A program made the translations under genes and the position numbers. A stretch of DNA of 64,000 nt from Paenibacillus sp. FSL K6-0276. Lineage in GTDB: Bacteria; Bacillota; Bacilli; Paenibacillales; Paenibacillaceae. Location of the stretch: positions 1,240,001 through 1,304,000 of the forward strand of contig NZ_CP150276.1 in the NCBI RefSeq assembly GCF_037977235.1, in the 5' to 3' direction. The notes beneath the pieces are model-generated. The model saw nothing but the letters and a program-made list of their open reading frames with translations. It was not told the origin of the DNA and made no database searches. Shown in pieces: positions 50,723 through 59,102 of the stretch (the stretch's first letter is position 1; every line of letters begins with the position of its first letter).

Positions 50723-50811
50723 GGAGAGATACCCAAGTGGCTATAAGGGGACCCTCTGCTAAGGGGTTAGACTGCGTAAGCGGTGCGTGGGTTCGAATCC
50801 CACTCTCTCCG
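50723..50811 (+). tRNA. tRNA-Ser (GCT)
   Basis: 89-nt class II tRNA with long variable arm (ACTGCGTAAGCGGT). Acceptor GGAGAGA/TCTCTCC, anticodon GCT in CTCTGCTAAGG, T-loop GGTTCGAATCC. CCA is not encoded. It begins 7 bases behind tRNA-Asn, so the two are co-transcribed. Confidence 0.96.
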
Positions 50812-50827
50812 TTCCGAATTACATAAG

Positions 50828-50857
50828 AAGAGCTTCCATTATGGGGGCTCTTTTTTT
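50828..50857 (+). terminator. Terminator of the tRNA operon
   Basis: AAGAGCTTCC pairs with GGGGGCTCTT around ATTAT, followed by seven T. The group II intron begins 3 bases further on. Confidence 0.85.
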
Positions 50858-51411
50858 GTTGTGTGGCGTGCCCAGAGGCACGCATTATCTAGTTGGTGAA
50901 AGTCCAATCAAAGGAGGGGCCAAGCCACCTTTGTAGCTAGGATGCTTACGCATGGCGAAATCTGTGTGTAAAAGCGCATCGACAAAAGTACCGGTCAGAG
51001 ACCGGGCGAGCAACAACCCAGGCCGCAACATGAAGTGAATCCTGCCGCGTCGTCAAAAAGGCCCTGCAAAGGGGAAGAGAGGCTGCCGAGTCTCGCGCAT
51101 ATAGACGAAGGCCAAGGAAGCTGTAAAGAACTTGGGTCAACAGTGAAGAATCCTCCGGCGTATAGGGAACGGCATGGGCTGAAAGATAATGCAGTGAACT
51201 GGGGAGACCCTCCCCTGCACGGATTTTTTTTTTTTTTTTTTTTTTTTTTAGGAACCCGTAAAGAGACATTCTATAAGCCTAAAAGGTGAAGTGAATGGTC
51301 TGCAGGAAGGGAGTCCGAGGGGCTCATAGTACCGAAGAACCTAAGGACAACATAACCTTAGGGAGGGAAGGAGCCCTGCTTTGTTTATACTTTTGGAGGA
51401 GGTACGAGTGA

Positions 51412-52704
51412 GTGAATGCCAAAGGGCTAACGACACCAAAGGAAAAAGTTCAACAACTCCAAGAAAAGCTAGGTCATGCGGCCAAGGAGAACAAAAAGCG
51501 TAAATTCCATGCGTTGTATGACAAGATTTATCGGTGGGATGTACTGTGTGAAGCGTGGAAACGAGTGAAAGCCAATAAGGGTGCCGCAGGAATAGATGCG
51601 GTGACGCTAGCAGATATTGAGGAACAAGGAGAAACACCGTTTCTCAAGGCATGTGAGCGAGAGCTCAAAGAAGGCAACTACCATCCACAACCTGTACGGA
51701 GACACTATATCCCGAAGAAAGACGGGAAGCAAAGGCCACTGGGTATACCCACCGTACGCGATCGAGTCATACAGATGGCAACCAAACTCGTGATTGAGCC
51801 CATCTTTGAAGCAGACTTTGAGGAAGTATCCTTCGGATTTCGTCCGAAACGAAGTGCTAAAGGTGCGTTGGATAGAATCCGAAAAGCCTGCAACCGTAAA
51901 GGAAATTGGGTAGTCGACGTCGATATCCAAGGCTACTTCGACAATATTAATCAAGAGAAGCTAATGAAATTGGTACAGATGCGTATCAATGACAGGTGGA
52001 TACTTAAAATAATACGAAAGTGGCTGAGTGCAGGAGTTTTGGAAGAAGGAACGGTAAGACGTTCGGATTTAGGGACACCGCAAGGAGGAGTGATTTCACC
52101 GCTCCTTGCGAATATCTATCTAAATTACTTCGACCAACTCTGGGAGAAACACGGAAAAGGAATAGGAGAACTCACGAGGTATGCAGACGACTTTGTAGTG
52201 GTTTGCAAAACCAAAAAGGACGCAGAACATGCGTATAAGCTTATACGTACGATTATGGAACGTCTGGAGTTGACCCTACACCCGACCAAAACTCGCATTG
52301 TAGGATTGTGGACAGGAAACGAAGGATTCGATTTCTTAGGCATGCACCACCGGAAAACCAAAGCAGAAACATCCCAAGGTAAGGTGTACTACACCACGCA
52401 GCAGTGGCTAACACAGAAGGCAGAGGAACGTATTCGTGAGGTGGTCAAAGAAAGATTGGCACCGCCGAGCATGCGTTCAAGATCGTTCGAGGAACATGTA
52501 GAATGGCTCAATCCCAAGATTCAAGGATGGAGAAATTATTACTACACGAACTATAGCCAAAAGAAGTTAGCAAAACTAGACTGGTATATTTTGGGGCGGT
52601 TAACACGGTGGTATGCAAAGAAGAGACAACGCAAAAGATGGATAGGTTCATTATCTGAGGTTAAATATATCGCCTTACAACATGGACTTAAAACGCTATT
52701 GTAA
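51412..52704 (+). CDS. ltrA: Group II intron reverse transcriptase/maturase
   Basis: A 430-residue intron-encoded protein. The RT palm has [59 protein letters not shown] and the active site [18 protein letters not shown] (YADD). [20 protein letters not shown] is RT motif 4. The C-terminal X/maturase domain includes [20 protein letters not shown]. There is no HNH endonuclease, as expected for class C introns. GTG 51412 lies 8 bases behind GGAGGAGGT. The frame is intact, so the maturase should be functional even if the intron RNA is disturbed by the poly-T run. Confidence 0.95.
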   Translation: MNAKGLTTPKEKVQQLQEKLGHAAKENKKRKFHALYDKIYRWDVLCEAWKRVKANKGAAGIDAVTLADIEEQGETPFLKACERELKEGNYHPQPVRRHYIPKKDGKQRPLGIPTVRDRVIQMATKLVIEPIFEADFEEVSFGFRPKRSAKGALDRIRKACNRKGNWVVDVDIQGYFDNINQEKLMKLVQMRINDRWILKIIRKWLSAGVLEEGTVRRSDLGTPQGGVISPLLANIYLNYFDQLWEKHGKGIGELTRYADDFVVVCKTKKDAEHAYKLIRTIMERLELTLHPTKTRIVGLWTGNEGFDFLGMHHRKTKAETSQGKVYYTTQQWLTQKAEERIREVVKERLAPPSMRSRSFEEHVEWLNPKIQGWRNYYYTNYSQKKLAKLDWYILGRLTRWYAKKRQRKRWIGSLSEVKYIALQHGLKTLL

Positions 52705-52733
52705 TCCGCACGCCCATGAATGATGAACATCGG

Positions 52734-52767
52734 AAAGCCGTATGAGGGAAAACCTCACGTACGGTTT
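52734..52767 (+). ncRNA. Group II intron domain V
   Basis: A 34-nt hairpin AAAGCCGTATGAGGG/CCTCACGTACGGTTT with the AGC catalytic triad near its base and an internal bulge, the most conserved part of group II ribozymes. Confidence 0.85.
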
Positions 52768-52862
52768 GATGAGGAGGGGCTGAATTTATTCAGCCCTTTA
52801 CTCTAGAAATTATTTTTCGGTGGCTAAATACGATTTATATGGAATTGAGGAGGTGGCGAGAG

Positions 52863-52897
52863 GCAGATCACTTTAATGAGTGATTTGTCTTTTTTTA
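52863..52897 (+). terminator. Rho-independent terminator
   Basis: GCAGATCACT pairs with AGTGATTTGT around a short loop, followed by seven T. It lies between the intron and the immunity-like island. Confidence 0.7.
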
Positions 52898-52989
52898 ATC
52901 TGAATTATAAGTGATTATATTCTATATTTTGGAAGGTGAATAGAGTGAGAAAGGCGAATGTTTACTGAATCAGTCTCACGAAGTCGATT

Positions 52990-53480
52990 ACATCAGTTAA
53001 CGCAGCATTCAGAAAGAAATTTAACGGAGGAAACAAGAAAGTTATAAATCAATTACAAACTAAGCCTTCAAGTAGATTTGATAGCTTTGAATCGGATCAA
53101 GAAGGAAATAAAAACACCGAATTTGCTGACATAATAATTGATGGCAGGTCTCTTTATCAAATGCTGAAAAGGCACGACATGGTTCCGTCCCTCGGGTGGG
53201 GCAATGAAGAGCATCAAAGAAAAATAATTAACTATTTTTTATTAAACCAAACGCACGAATATTTGTACTACAGATACCCCATATTAGTCTGCCCTTGGTG
53301 TGGAGATGAAGATTGTGGTTCATATCAGTTTTTATTGAGAAAGAAGAGGGTCTTATCATATGGAGAAATTTCAAACTGGAACCCAGCAATAAAGCTATTG
53401 ATGTTGGGCCTTTTTATTTTAAATGGGATGTGTACGAAAAAGTTATAAATGAGACTTTTGGGATTGCGGGGATTCAATGA
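52990..53480 (+). pseudogene. Immunity-like protein, frameshifted
   Basis: The frame reads IIIDGRSLYQMLKRHDMVPS, LGWGNEEHQRKIINYFLLNQ and YRYPILVCPWCGDEDCGSYQ, then ends at 53448 in unrelated residues. The expected ending (DVGPFYFKWDVYEKVINETF) is encoded in another frame and stops at 53478-53480. One indel near 53395 explains the break. The N-terminus also lacks a start codon with an SD. The CxxCGDxxCG pattern resembles small proteins in toxin-immunity clusters; I cannot name the family. Confidence 0.7.
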
Positions 53481-53783
53481 AATTATTTTGTGATTTTCGG
53501 AGAAGGTAGATGTAAAACATATTACCCGTCCTACGGTCTTTAAAGCTTGAATGTCTTAAATGCGGAAACGGTATAAGAAATCAACGTAAAACATATACAC
53601 CATTTCAAGTTGAAAATGTGAGCTGAAAGATTGGGAGTAGTATCCCGTAATTGAATTACGGATTGGAATTTAAAGAAGGAATACAATAGCTGAGGCAAGG
53701 GATGGAAGCGTTATTTACAGTTGGGAATAATCATGGGAATGTCTTTGGATATTTTTTTGAGGGAGTATGAATAGAGGTGTGTT
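53481..53783. other. Gene-free AT-rich spacer
   Basis: These 303 bases carry only short out-of-frame coding-like scraps and a repeated ACGTAAAACATAT/TGTAAAACATATTA pair (about 53510 and 53586). No promoter or RNA can be named. Confidence 0.4.
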
Positions 53784-54254
53784 TTGTTGGACGAACGAGA
53801 AGTTAGTTATGTAACTTATACTCAGAAACATCGAGATATCATAATTACTGGAGTAACCGCTATCAACGATTTCTTGAATAGTAAAGATGTTTCTGAAAAG
53901 AGAAGTCTATTATTTTGTTTGGACAGGTATTTGGATCCATATTTCGGTTATGATTTGCCTTATTTTGATGATATTATCTTGCTCCTAGAGAAACACCTAC
54001 TCTTTGATCATAGTAAAGAAATCAAACAAGATATTTTTCAATTATTAAATGACTACTCAAAAAGCAAGTTGGATTATTTAGCCGACCATATAGAAGAAAT
54101 GGATTTTGAATTTCTTGCAGATGCTATATATGCATTAAGTAATACTTATAATAAACAATACATCCCAATCTTTATTATGTATGAAAATCACCATGATAAA
54201 AATGTAAGTGATACTGCAAAAAATGCCCTAATAGAGCTTTCAAAAAAACTGTGA
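53784..54254 (+). CDS. HEAT-like immunity-type protein
   Basis: A 156-residue acidic, fully helical protein (NDFLNSKDVSEKRSLLFCLD, DIILLLEKHLLFDHSKEIKQ, FLADAIYALSNTYNKQYIPI, VSDTAKNALIELSKKL) with HEAT-repeat-like helix pairs. Small HEAT proteins of this kind are frequent among immunity proteins of bacterial polymorphic toxins. The start is TTG 53784 behind AGAGGTG. AT-rich codons differ from the rest of the window. No toxin gene is adjacent, so the immunity role is only inferred from fold and neighbours. Confidence 0.6.
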   Translation: MLDEREVSYVTYTQKHRDIIITGVTAINDFLNSKDVSEKRSLLFCLDRYLDPYFGYDLPYFDDIILLLEKHLLFDHSKEIKQDIFQLLNDYSKSKLDYLADHIEEMDFEFLADAIYALSNTYNKQYIPIFIMYENHHDKNVSDTAKNALIELSKKL

Positions 54255-54318
54255 GTTATCTTGAAGAAGCCCTCAACAGCGTATAACAATGTATCCAAGT
54301 ATTCGGATGGGGTGGATT

Positions 54319-54858
54319 ATGAAGTCTTCTTTAATTAATGACGAGAATAATAAACGAGATTTATTTTCCATTGAGATTGAGATAAGCAGCAGGAAAGAAT
54401 ATAAGAATATATCTAAACGCAAAAGGGTACTATTGCCCATTATTAAATGGGATATTTCTTTACATATAAACGGCTATAAGCTAGATAAATATGAAGTGTT
54501 TGTAGAAGATGTTTTTTTCGAATCATTACTTAATCCTGGGGAATATCCCATGTTTATTTGTACTTGTGGTATTTTCGGCTGTGGAGGGTATTATGTAGAT
54601 GTTGTACACGATGATGAGACGATGATTTGGACAACTCAACAATCTCCATTTGAGGATATAGCAATTAAGAGTACTAATAGATTTGTTTTTTCGTGGAGTA
54701 ACATAATTGATTTTACTGAAGAATTAATACAGGGATTAGAAGAACTCAAAAGTTTAATGATATCCAATGAATTAGAATTTCGATTCGATCTTGAAAAATA
54801 TAAGGACATACTGCAAGAGATGAAGATAAAAGAAAAAAAGGTATATAACCTCAATTAA
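54319..54858 (+). CDS. Unknown protein of the immunity-like island
   Basis: A 179-residue soluble protein. The middle contains YEVFVEDVFFESLLNPGEYP and FICTCGIFGCGGYYVDVVHD, a Cys-rich CxCGxFGCGG motif reminiscent of the motif in the pseudogene at 52990-53480. The C-terminus is helical and charged. ATG 54319 follows GGGGTGG; in-frame ATGs at 54289 and 54307 have no SD. The function is unknown; composition and neighbours suggest an acquired immunity or accessory gene. Confidence 0.55.
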   Translation: MKSSLINDENNKRDLFSIEIEISSRKEYKNISKRKRVLLPIIKWDISLHINGYKLDKYEVFVEDVFFESLLNPGEYPMFICTCGIFGCGGYYVDVVHDDETMIWTTQQSPFEDIAIKSTNRFVFSWSNIIDFTEELIQGLEELKSLMISNELEFRFDLEKYKDILQEMKIKEKKVYNLN

Positions 54859-55046
54859 TATTGCATTACCAAAGCGGTCACTACGCTTCCTTGATCTCTC
54901 AGAAGAATAACCTAAGCAGTAATTCAGGCGATACTTCTCGCTAAACAAATGGCAGAACCCCCGACCTACGGTACTCAAACCGCATGAACGTCTTGAGTAC
55001 GAAAATGGTTTATGATTCAATAAATTCGTTTATCTAGGGGTAATAT

Positions 55047-55415
55047 ATGAAACGTATTTATAAACATATAGAAGAATATACCGATCATGAAATCAGAGAG
55101 ATATTATATAGACAAGAATTAGGAGAACTAATTTACTTGCCAATTTCAGTTGGTCTTTATCATCGTGACTGGAAGTATGCTCAAAACATATGTATTATAC
55201 TGGCTCAGCATGAGGATGCAAGAGTAAGAGCTAATTCTATTTTTGGTTTAGCGCATATAGCAAGAACTAAAGGTCGATTAGATAAAAGATTAGTAAAACC
55301 AATCATTTTAAAAGAATTAAGATATAACGAAAAACATAGAGGGATAATAATTGATGCGATAAGCGATATAAATATATTTATGAAGTGGGGAATTGCAAGG
55401 AAGCATAATATGTAG
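55047..55415 (+). CDS. HEAT-repeat immunity-type protein
   Basis: A 122-residue helical protein with a recognisable HEAT pair (WKYAQNICIILAQHEDARVR, ANSIFGLAHIARTKGRL). Similar small proteins occur repeatedly in Paenibacillus and Bacillus toxin-immunity arrays. ATG 55047 follows AGGGG. The last residues (KWGIARKHNM) leave the helical pattern, so the end may be truncated, but the frame is open. No membrane segment is present. Confidence 0.6.
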   Translation: MKRIYKHIEEYTDHEIREILYRQELGELIYLPISVGLYHRDWKYAQNICIILAQHEDARVRANSIFGLAHIARTKGRLDKRLVKPIILKELRYNEKHRGIIIDAISDINIFMKWGIARKHNM

Positions 55416-55509
55416 TAGATTCGCAGAGGTATCTGACATCATATAACAATGATTTTTTTGTCGTTTGCAACTGTTGCAATGAGAATAGAGAAGAAATACC
55501 GGGGGCCAA

Positions 55510-56133
55510 ATGATAAAAGAAATTTTTGAATATATTGATAATAATTTTCCGGATTTCGAGAGTGATATACATATTAGATTTGAGTTGGCTGAACCATTTC
55601 GAAATGGATCAAAACGAAGAATTAAACAAGTAAACAAAAGAGTGGTAACAATATTTGAAGAAACATTTAATCAAAATGATTTTATTTATGTCCTTATCAA
55701 AGATTGGGGTAACCAAAATGATCCTATGTTTGGAAATACAACACCTAAGTATATTTACAAGCTAATGAATGGACAGATAATTGAAGAGAGAACATTTTTA
55801 GAAGTTGATGAACATGAGGATGATGAGGGAAAAAGATTAGGAATTAAACTTGAATATCAGGTTAAAGTATCTGCGGGGCTAGTCTCTACTTTTCCATACA
55901 TAGAAATACTTGAAGGTATTAGTCACTATGAGCAAGGGAGAGAACCTTCAATAGGTCAAAATGTATATTTTATTAGTAAAGATAAGGATATTATTTTTTA
56001 TATGTATGATGATAGAGGGTGTATCATTCATGCCAGTTCTAAAGATCAATTAAGACCTCTTTATTTTAAATATCATGATTGGATAGTGAATTATCATAGA
56101 GAGTATTTTGATAATTTATTCAAGGAAGTATAA
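55510..56133 (+). CDS. DUF3885-like protein
   Basis: A 207-residue protein. The N-terminus HIRFELAEPFRNGSKRRIKQ and VVTIFEETFNQNDFIYVLIK, and the C-terminal signature REPSIGQNVYFISKDKDIIF, YMYDDRGCIIHASSKDQLRP, LYFKYHDWIVNYHRE match the DUF3885 family. These proteins are often found in toxin-immunity clusters of Firmicutes; a neutralising role is suspected, not shown. ATG 55510 follows CGGGGGCC. Both ends look complete. Confidence 0.75.
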   Translation: MIKEIFEYIDNNFPDFESDIHIRFELAEPFRNGSKRRIKQVNKRVVTIFEETFNQNDFIYVLIKDWGNQNDPMFGNTTPKYIYKLMNGQIIEERTFLEVDEHEDDEGKRLGIKLEYQVKVSAGLVSTFPYIEILEGISHYEQGREPSIGQNVYFISKDKDIIFYMYDDRGCIIHASSKDQLRPLYFKYHDWIVNYHREYFDNLFKEV

Positions 56134-56196
56134 TCATTCGGTTAACACCATAATTTCGTCTAGGCATAGCTCCTCAGTCTAGCAGTATACGATCCT

Positions 56197-56231
56197 CGGT
56201 CGCCAAGGAGATTTTTCAGAGGAGTGAATTA
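56197..56231 (+). repeat. Spacer module, copy 1
   Basis: CGGTCGCCAAGGAGATTTTT followed by CAGAGGAGTGAATTA. About 26 of 35 positions match the module at 57154-57188, also between two small genes. Similar upstream words (CTCAGTCTAGC / CTCAGTCTGGC) occur around both. Confidence 0.5.
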
Positions 56232-56269
56232 TTCATATAGTCTTAAAACCAGAAGGGATTGATTAATAG

Positions 56270-56584
56270 ATGAATCGGACTGATCGAAATTCTGGAAATT
56301 CAATATCCTGGTTTGTTGAAGAAATACAGTTTGAGACGATTCGAGAGGCGCAAGAATGGGTTTCTAGTGGCGCTTATAATGAAATAGGTTACTTTTTTGA
56401 TGGTTATAAAACAAAAGACTCAAAATTAGCATATGCATTATTATTTGAACTAGTAAGATCAAACACAATTCATGGGCATAGACATGATGTTCATTGCGAC
56501 GAGGAATATCTAGATGGATCAATTATCTATAAGGTCTGGATCACTAATAAGACATATGAGTCTCCTGAAAGTACAATTAAATAG
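56270..56584 (+). CDS. Unknown small protein of the island
   Basis: A 104-residue soluble protein beginning MNRTDRNSGNSISWFVEEIQ, with YFFDGYKTKDSKLAYALLFE and IHGHRHDVHCDEEYLDGSII. ATG 56270 has only a weak SD (AAGGG, 18 bases upstream). I do not recognise the family. Its size, composition and setting resemble the neighbouring immunity-type genes. Confidence 0.5.
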   Translation: MNRTDRNSGNSISWFVEEIQFETIREAQEWVSSGAYNEIGYFFDGYKTKDSKLAYALLFELVRSNTIHGHRHDVHCDEEYLDGSIIYKVWITNKTYESPESTIK

Positions 56585-56669
56585 TTCGGAAAATAGAATA
56601 GAAGGTTAACTACTCAGAAAGGTTAGTCGAAATGATGCAGTGTATAGAAAAAAACATCAGGAGGAACTT

Positions 56670-57095
56670 ATGTCGAATAATCCTAAGATACTTTATAGCA
56701 CAAATGAAGAAACAGAATACGTTCGAAAAAAACTTATTGAATTCAACTCTAACCAAGTACCAAACGGCATTTATGAGGAGATAAATTTATGCTTGAAGGA
56801 TGATAACGGAGATATTATTGCTGGTCTTAACAGTGCGATATGTTGGAACTGGATGGAGATCGGTATTCTATGGGTAGATGATAACTACCGTAGTCAAGGA
56901 TACGGGAAAAGATTATTGGAAGAAGCAGAGCAAGTTGCTAGAGCAAAGAAATGTACTTTTATCAAATTAGATACATTCAGTTTTCAAGCGCCCGAATTTT
57001 ATAAGAAATATGGATACAAAGTAATTGCAACTATCGAAGATGCCCCACTTGGGAGTAAGCACTTTTACTACAAGAAGGATCTTAACCATGAGTAA
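56670..57095 (+). CDS. GNAT family N-acetyltransferase
   Basis: A 141-residue acetyltransferase. NQVPNGIYEEINLCLKDDNG and WMEIGILWVDDNYRSQGYGK carry the central strand and the acetyl-CoA loop (YRSQGYGKRLL), and CTFIKLDTFSFQAPEFYKKY with GYKVIATIEDAPLGSKHFYY form the C-terminal half. This pattern ('FQAxxFYxKxGY') is typical of the SSL1-like GNAT group found near immunity genes and elsewhere. ATG 56670 follows AGGAGG. The substrate is unknown. Confidence 0.85.
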   Translation: MSNNPKILYSTNEETEYVRKKLIEFNSNQVPNGIYEEINLCLKDDNGDIIAGLNSAICWNWMEIGILWVDDNYRSQGYGKRLLEEAEQVARAKKCTFIKLDTFSFQAPEFYKKYGYKVIATIEDAPLGSKHFYYKKDLNHE

Positions 57096-57153
57096 GGTGA
57101 TTTGAGGTAGGTATTATCGGCGTAAAAAATTCTTGCGTCGTGCGTACACTCTT

Positions 57154-57188
57154 TGGCCGTCAAGGAGATTATCTAGGAGGCGAATTCA
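57154..57188 (+). repeat. Spacer module, copy 2
   Basis: TGGCCGTCAAGGAGATTATC followed by TAGGAGGCGAATTCA, the partner of 56197-56231. Its AGGAGG is followed by an ATG at 57190, but no long frame starts there, suggesting a remnant of a gene 5' end. Confidence 0.45.
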
Positions 57189-57308
57189 GATGACATTGTT
57201 AATCGGCTCAGTCTGGCGATCCAGTGCTGCGCTCATTAGGCCGTCTTGAACGTCAGGAATATACAAACGATGTATGAAGGACAGGTAGATAAAGAAAAGA
57301 GAGATAAT

Positions 57309-57785
57309 ATGGACAAGTCACATAAACAAGAAGCAGAAGAGACATTGAAATACCTTTGTCTGGGTTCTCAGGTAGAAGGATTAAAGTTCTATGGTACGCA
57401 AATTTTAATATCTGAATCTGAAACCAACAGTAATAGAATTGAAGGACAAATATATTTAAACATTGAAAGTCGATTTGAAATTTATAGATCTTTCCCAGAA
57501 AGAATACCATGTCATGAAGATGAACTACCCAAATTGGATTGGATCGAAGAAGCAAAAAGACTTTGTGTATTAAGATTAAAACGGATTACAGATGTCAGAT
57601 TAGGTGAGAGCATTCCACACCTATTTATTCAATTCGAATCCGGAGAAGTGCTTTTTGTTTATGGGCACCATGACCCTTATGAGAGTTGGCAGTTAGGAGT
57701 CTGGAGCATTTCAAATACATCAGAGCATTGGGATGTGATCGCAATGCCAGGTGATGATGTAGCAATTTGGTGTCCAGGATTTTGA
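57309..57785 (+). CDS. Unknown protein of the island
   Basis: A 158-residue soluble protein: YLCLGSQVEGLKFYGTQILI, GQIYLNIESRFEIYRSFPER, SIPHLFIQFESGEVLFVYGH, and the C-terminus WDVIAMPGDDVAIWCPGF. The beta-rich pattern with a final Trp/Cys motif is not one I can name. ATG 57309 is preceded by AGAGAG; in-frame ATGs at 57246 and 57270 are possible. It is probably another immunity-type gene by context. Confidence 0.5.
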   Translation: MDKSHKQEAEETLKYLCLGSQVEGLKFYGTQILISESETNSNRIEGQIYLNIESRFEIYRSFPERIPCHEDELPKLDWIEEAKRLCVLRLKRITDVRLGESIPHLFIQFESGEVLFVYGHHDPYESWQLGVWSISNTSEHWDVIAMPGDDVAIWCPGF

Positions 57786-58009
57786 GGTTTTTTCAATGAA
57801 GTCCAATCCTACATATAGCATACCTTCACGCTGCAGAGCTCACATCTTATGGTTGTTCGGAGTATAATCTACTCAGACAACACACGACTCGTCTAAAAAT
57901 ACAAGCTATATAAGGCTGGGACGCGTCTTTAATACAGGAAATGAAGTAACACTACGAATGATAATAGGGAAGATCGTGAATATCAATACTCAAAGGAGCG
58001 GAACTAACT

Positions 58010-58615
58010 ATGGAACTTTTCAAACAAATACCATTGTACAGATTTTTGGCATTATGTAATGAAAGTGGCATGGAAAAAACCATATTAGATTGTGGGGCAG
58101 GAGGGGGTACACCTCCATTAAGTTTGTTCGCGAATTATGGATATAGTACATACGGAATAGAGATGAATGTTGAACAAATGAACAGAGCTAATCAGTTCGC
58201 AGCAGAAAGAGGGCAGAATTTAAACATACACCAGGGTGACATGAGACAGTTGGCAATAAGCGATGAGTCGATGAGTTTTGTGTATTCGTATAACTCTATT
58301 TTTCATATGAGAAAACAGGATGTAAAAGAAGCAATAAATGAATTGAAACGGGTGCTAAAACCTGGTGGATTATTATTTGTTAATTTTTTAACTCTTAAGG
58401 ATTTTCGAGTCGGCGACGGCGTTGATTTGGGAGAACATCAGTATGAGCAAATGGAAGACGACGATTTGGTAATACACTCTTATTATGATTATCATGAAGC
58501 AGATTCTATGTTTGAGGACATGCAATTAATATATAAAGAAGATCGAGTATTGGAAAGAAAGTTTGAAGGTGAATGGATACGGCAAGGATTTATCGATTAC
58601 ATATATAAAAAATAG
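58010..58615 (+). CDS. Class I SAM-dependent methyltransferase
   Basis: A 201-residue methyltransferase. Motif I is TILDCGAGGGTPPLSLFANY (about 24-43), the acidic residue after strand 2 is in YGIEMNVEQMNRAN, and the strand 4 region is SFVYSYNSIFHMRKQDVKEA followed by ELKRVLKPGGLLFVNFLTL. ATG 58010 follows AAAGGAGCGG. The substrate is unknown. It ends the AT-rich island, 250 bases before a tRNA operon. Confidence 0.88.
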   Translation: MELFKQIPLYRFLALCNESGMEKTILDCGAGGGTPPLSLFANYGYSTYGIEMNVEQMNRANQFAAERGQNLNIHQGDMRQLAISDESMSFVYSYNSIFHMRKQDVKEAINELKRVLKPGGLLFVNFLTLKDFRVGDGVDLGEHQYEQMEDDDLVIHSYYDYHEADSMFEDMQLIYKEDRVLERKFEGEWIRQGFIDYIYKK

Positions 58616-58867
58616 CTGGTTGGTAATGAGTGAAGAAACTATCAATTTGGTGCGGACATCTGCTAACGATAAAGCAATAACACTTAAACTATTGATTTCG
58701 ATATATTCAACTTTATGGTATCAAAGAATGCTATGGACTGAAACGGATTATTTGGATGAGTACAGAGTATTTAACATAGGTTAAAGTGGTATGAAAAAAA
58801 GTGCTTGCCATGTCCTTAAATTTCTGGTATCATAATTTTTGTTGTCACGTTAAGACAACCTTGCTAA

Positions 58868-58939
58868 GGCCCGTTGGTCAAGGGGTTAAGACACCTCCCT
58901 TTCACGGAGGTAACATGGGTTCGAATCCCATACGGGTCA
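58868..58939 (+). tRNA. tRNA-Glu (TTC)
   Basis: 72 nt; acceptor GGCCCGT/ACGGGTC, anticodon TTC in CTTTCAC, T-loop GGTTCGAATCC. CCA is not encoded. Confidence 0.96.
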
Positions 58940-58945
58940 TATTAT

Positions 58946-59028
58946 GCGGTAGTGGTGGAATGGCAGACACGCTATCTTGAGGGGGTAGTGGGTGTATACC
59001 CGTGGAGGTTCGAGTCCTCTCTACCGCA
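58946..59028 (+). tRNA. tRNA-Leu (GAG), copy 1
   Basis: 83-nt class II tRNA; acceptor GCGGTAG/CTACCGC, anticodon stem CTATC/GGTAG with loop TTGAGGG and anticodon GAG, long variable arm, T-loop GGTTCGAGTCC. It lies 6 bases behind tRNA-Glu. Confidence 0.95.
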
Positions 59029-59035
59029 TACAAAT

Positions 59036-59081
59036 AAAAAGTAAGAAATCCTTTGCTTCGCAGAGGTTTTCTTACTTTTTT
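59036..59081. terminator. Bidirectional terminator behind tRNA-Leu copy 1
   Basis: AAAAAGTAAGAAATCC pairs with GGTTTTCTTACTTTTT. It ends the tRNA operon and can also serve the convergent PAS gene. Confidence 0.85.
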
Positions 59082-59102
59082 TTATAAGATTAGACAAGCT
59101 GA

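Larger units (their letters stand above)
50861..52805 (+). mobile_element. Group IIC-like intron
   Basis: Complete retroelement of about 1.95 kb. The 5' end GTGTGGCG fits the GTGYG consensus. Structured domain I-III RNA runs to about 51390, the maturase gene is 51412-52704, and domain V (52734-52767: AAAGCCGTATGAGGG, a GAAA-type loop, CCTCACGTACGGTTT, with the catalytic AGC) is followed by a domain VI-like hairpin (GGGGCTGAATTTATTCAGCC). Insertion right behind a terminator T tract is the hallmark of class C introns. The 3' end is placed at CTCTA by eye. A 26-base T run interrupts the RNA at 51224-51249. Confidence 0.85.

Noticed and set aside
51035..51289. Open frame across the poly-T run
   Set aside because: It lies in the structured RNA part of the intron and its residues (a Phe run) come from the T tract.
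52990..58615. Prophage or integrative element
   Set aside because: No integrase, terminase, capsid or conjugation gene and no convincing att sites were seen.
58563..58784. 73-residue frame behind the methyltransferase
   Set aside because: It overlaps the methyltransferase 3' end in another frame and has no SD or recognisable motif.
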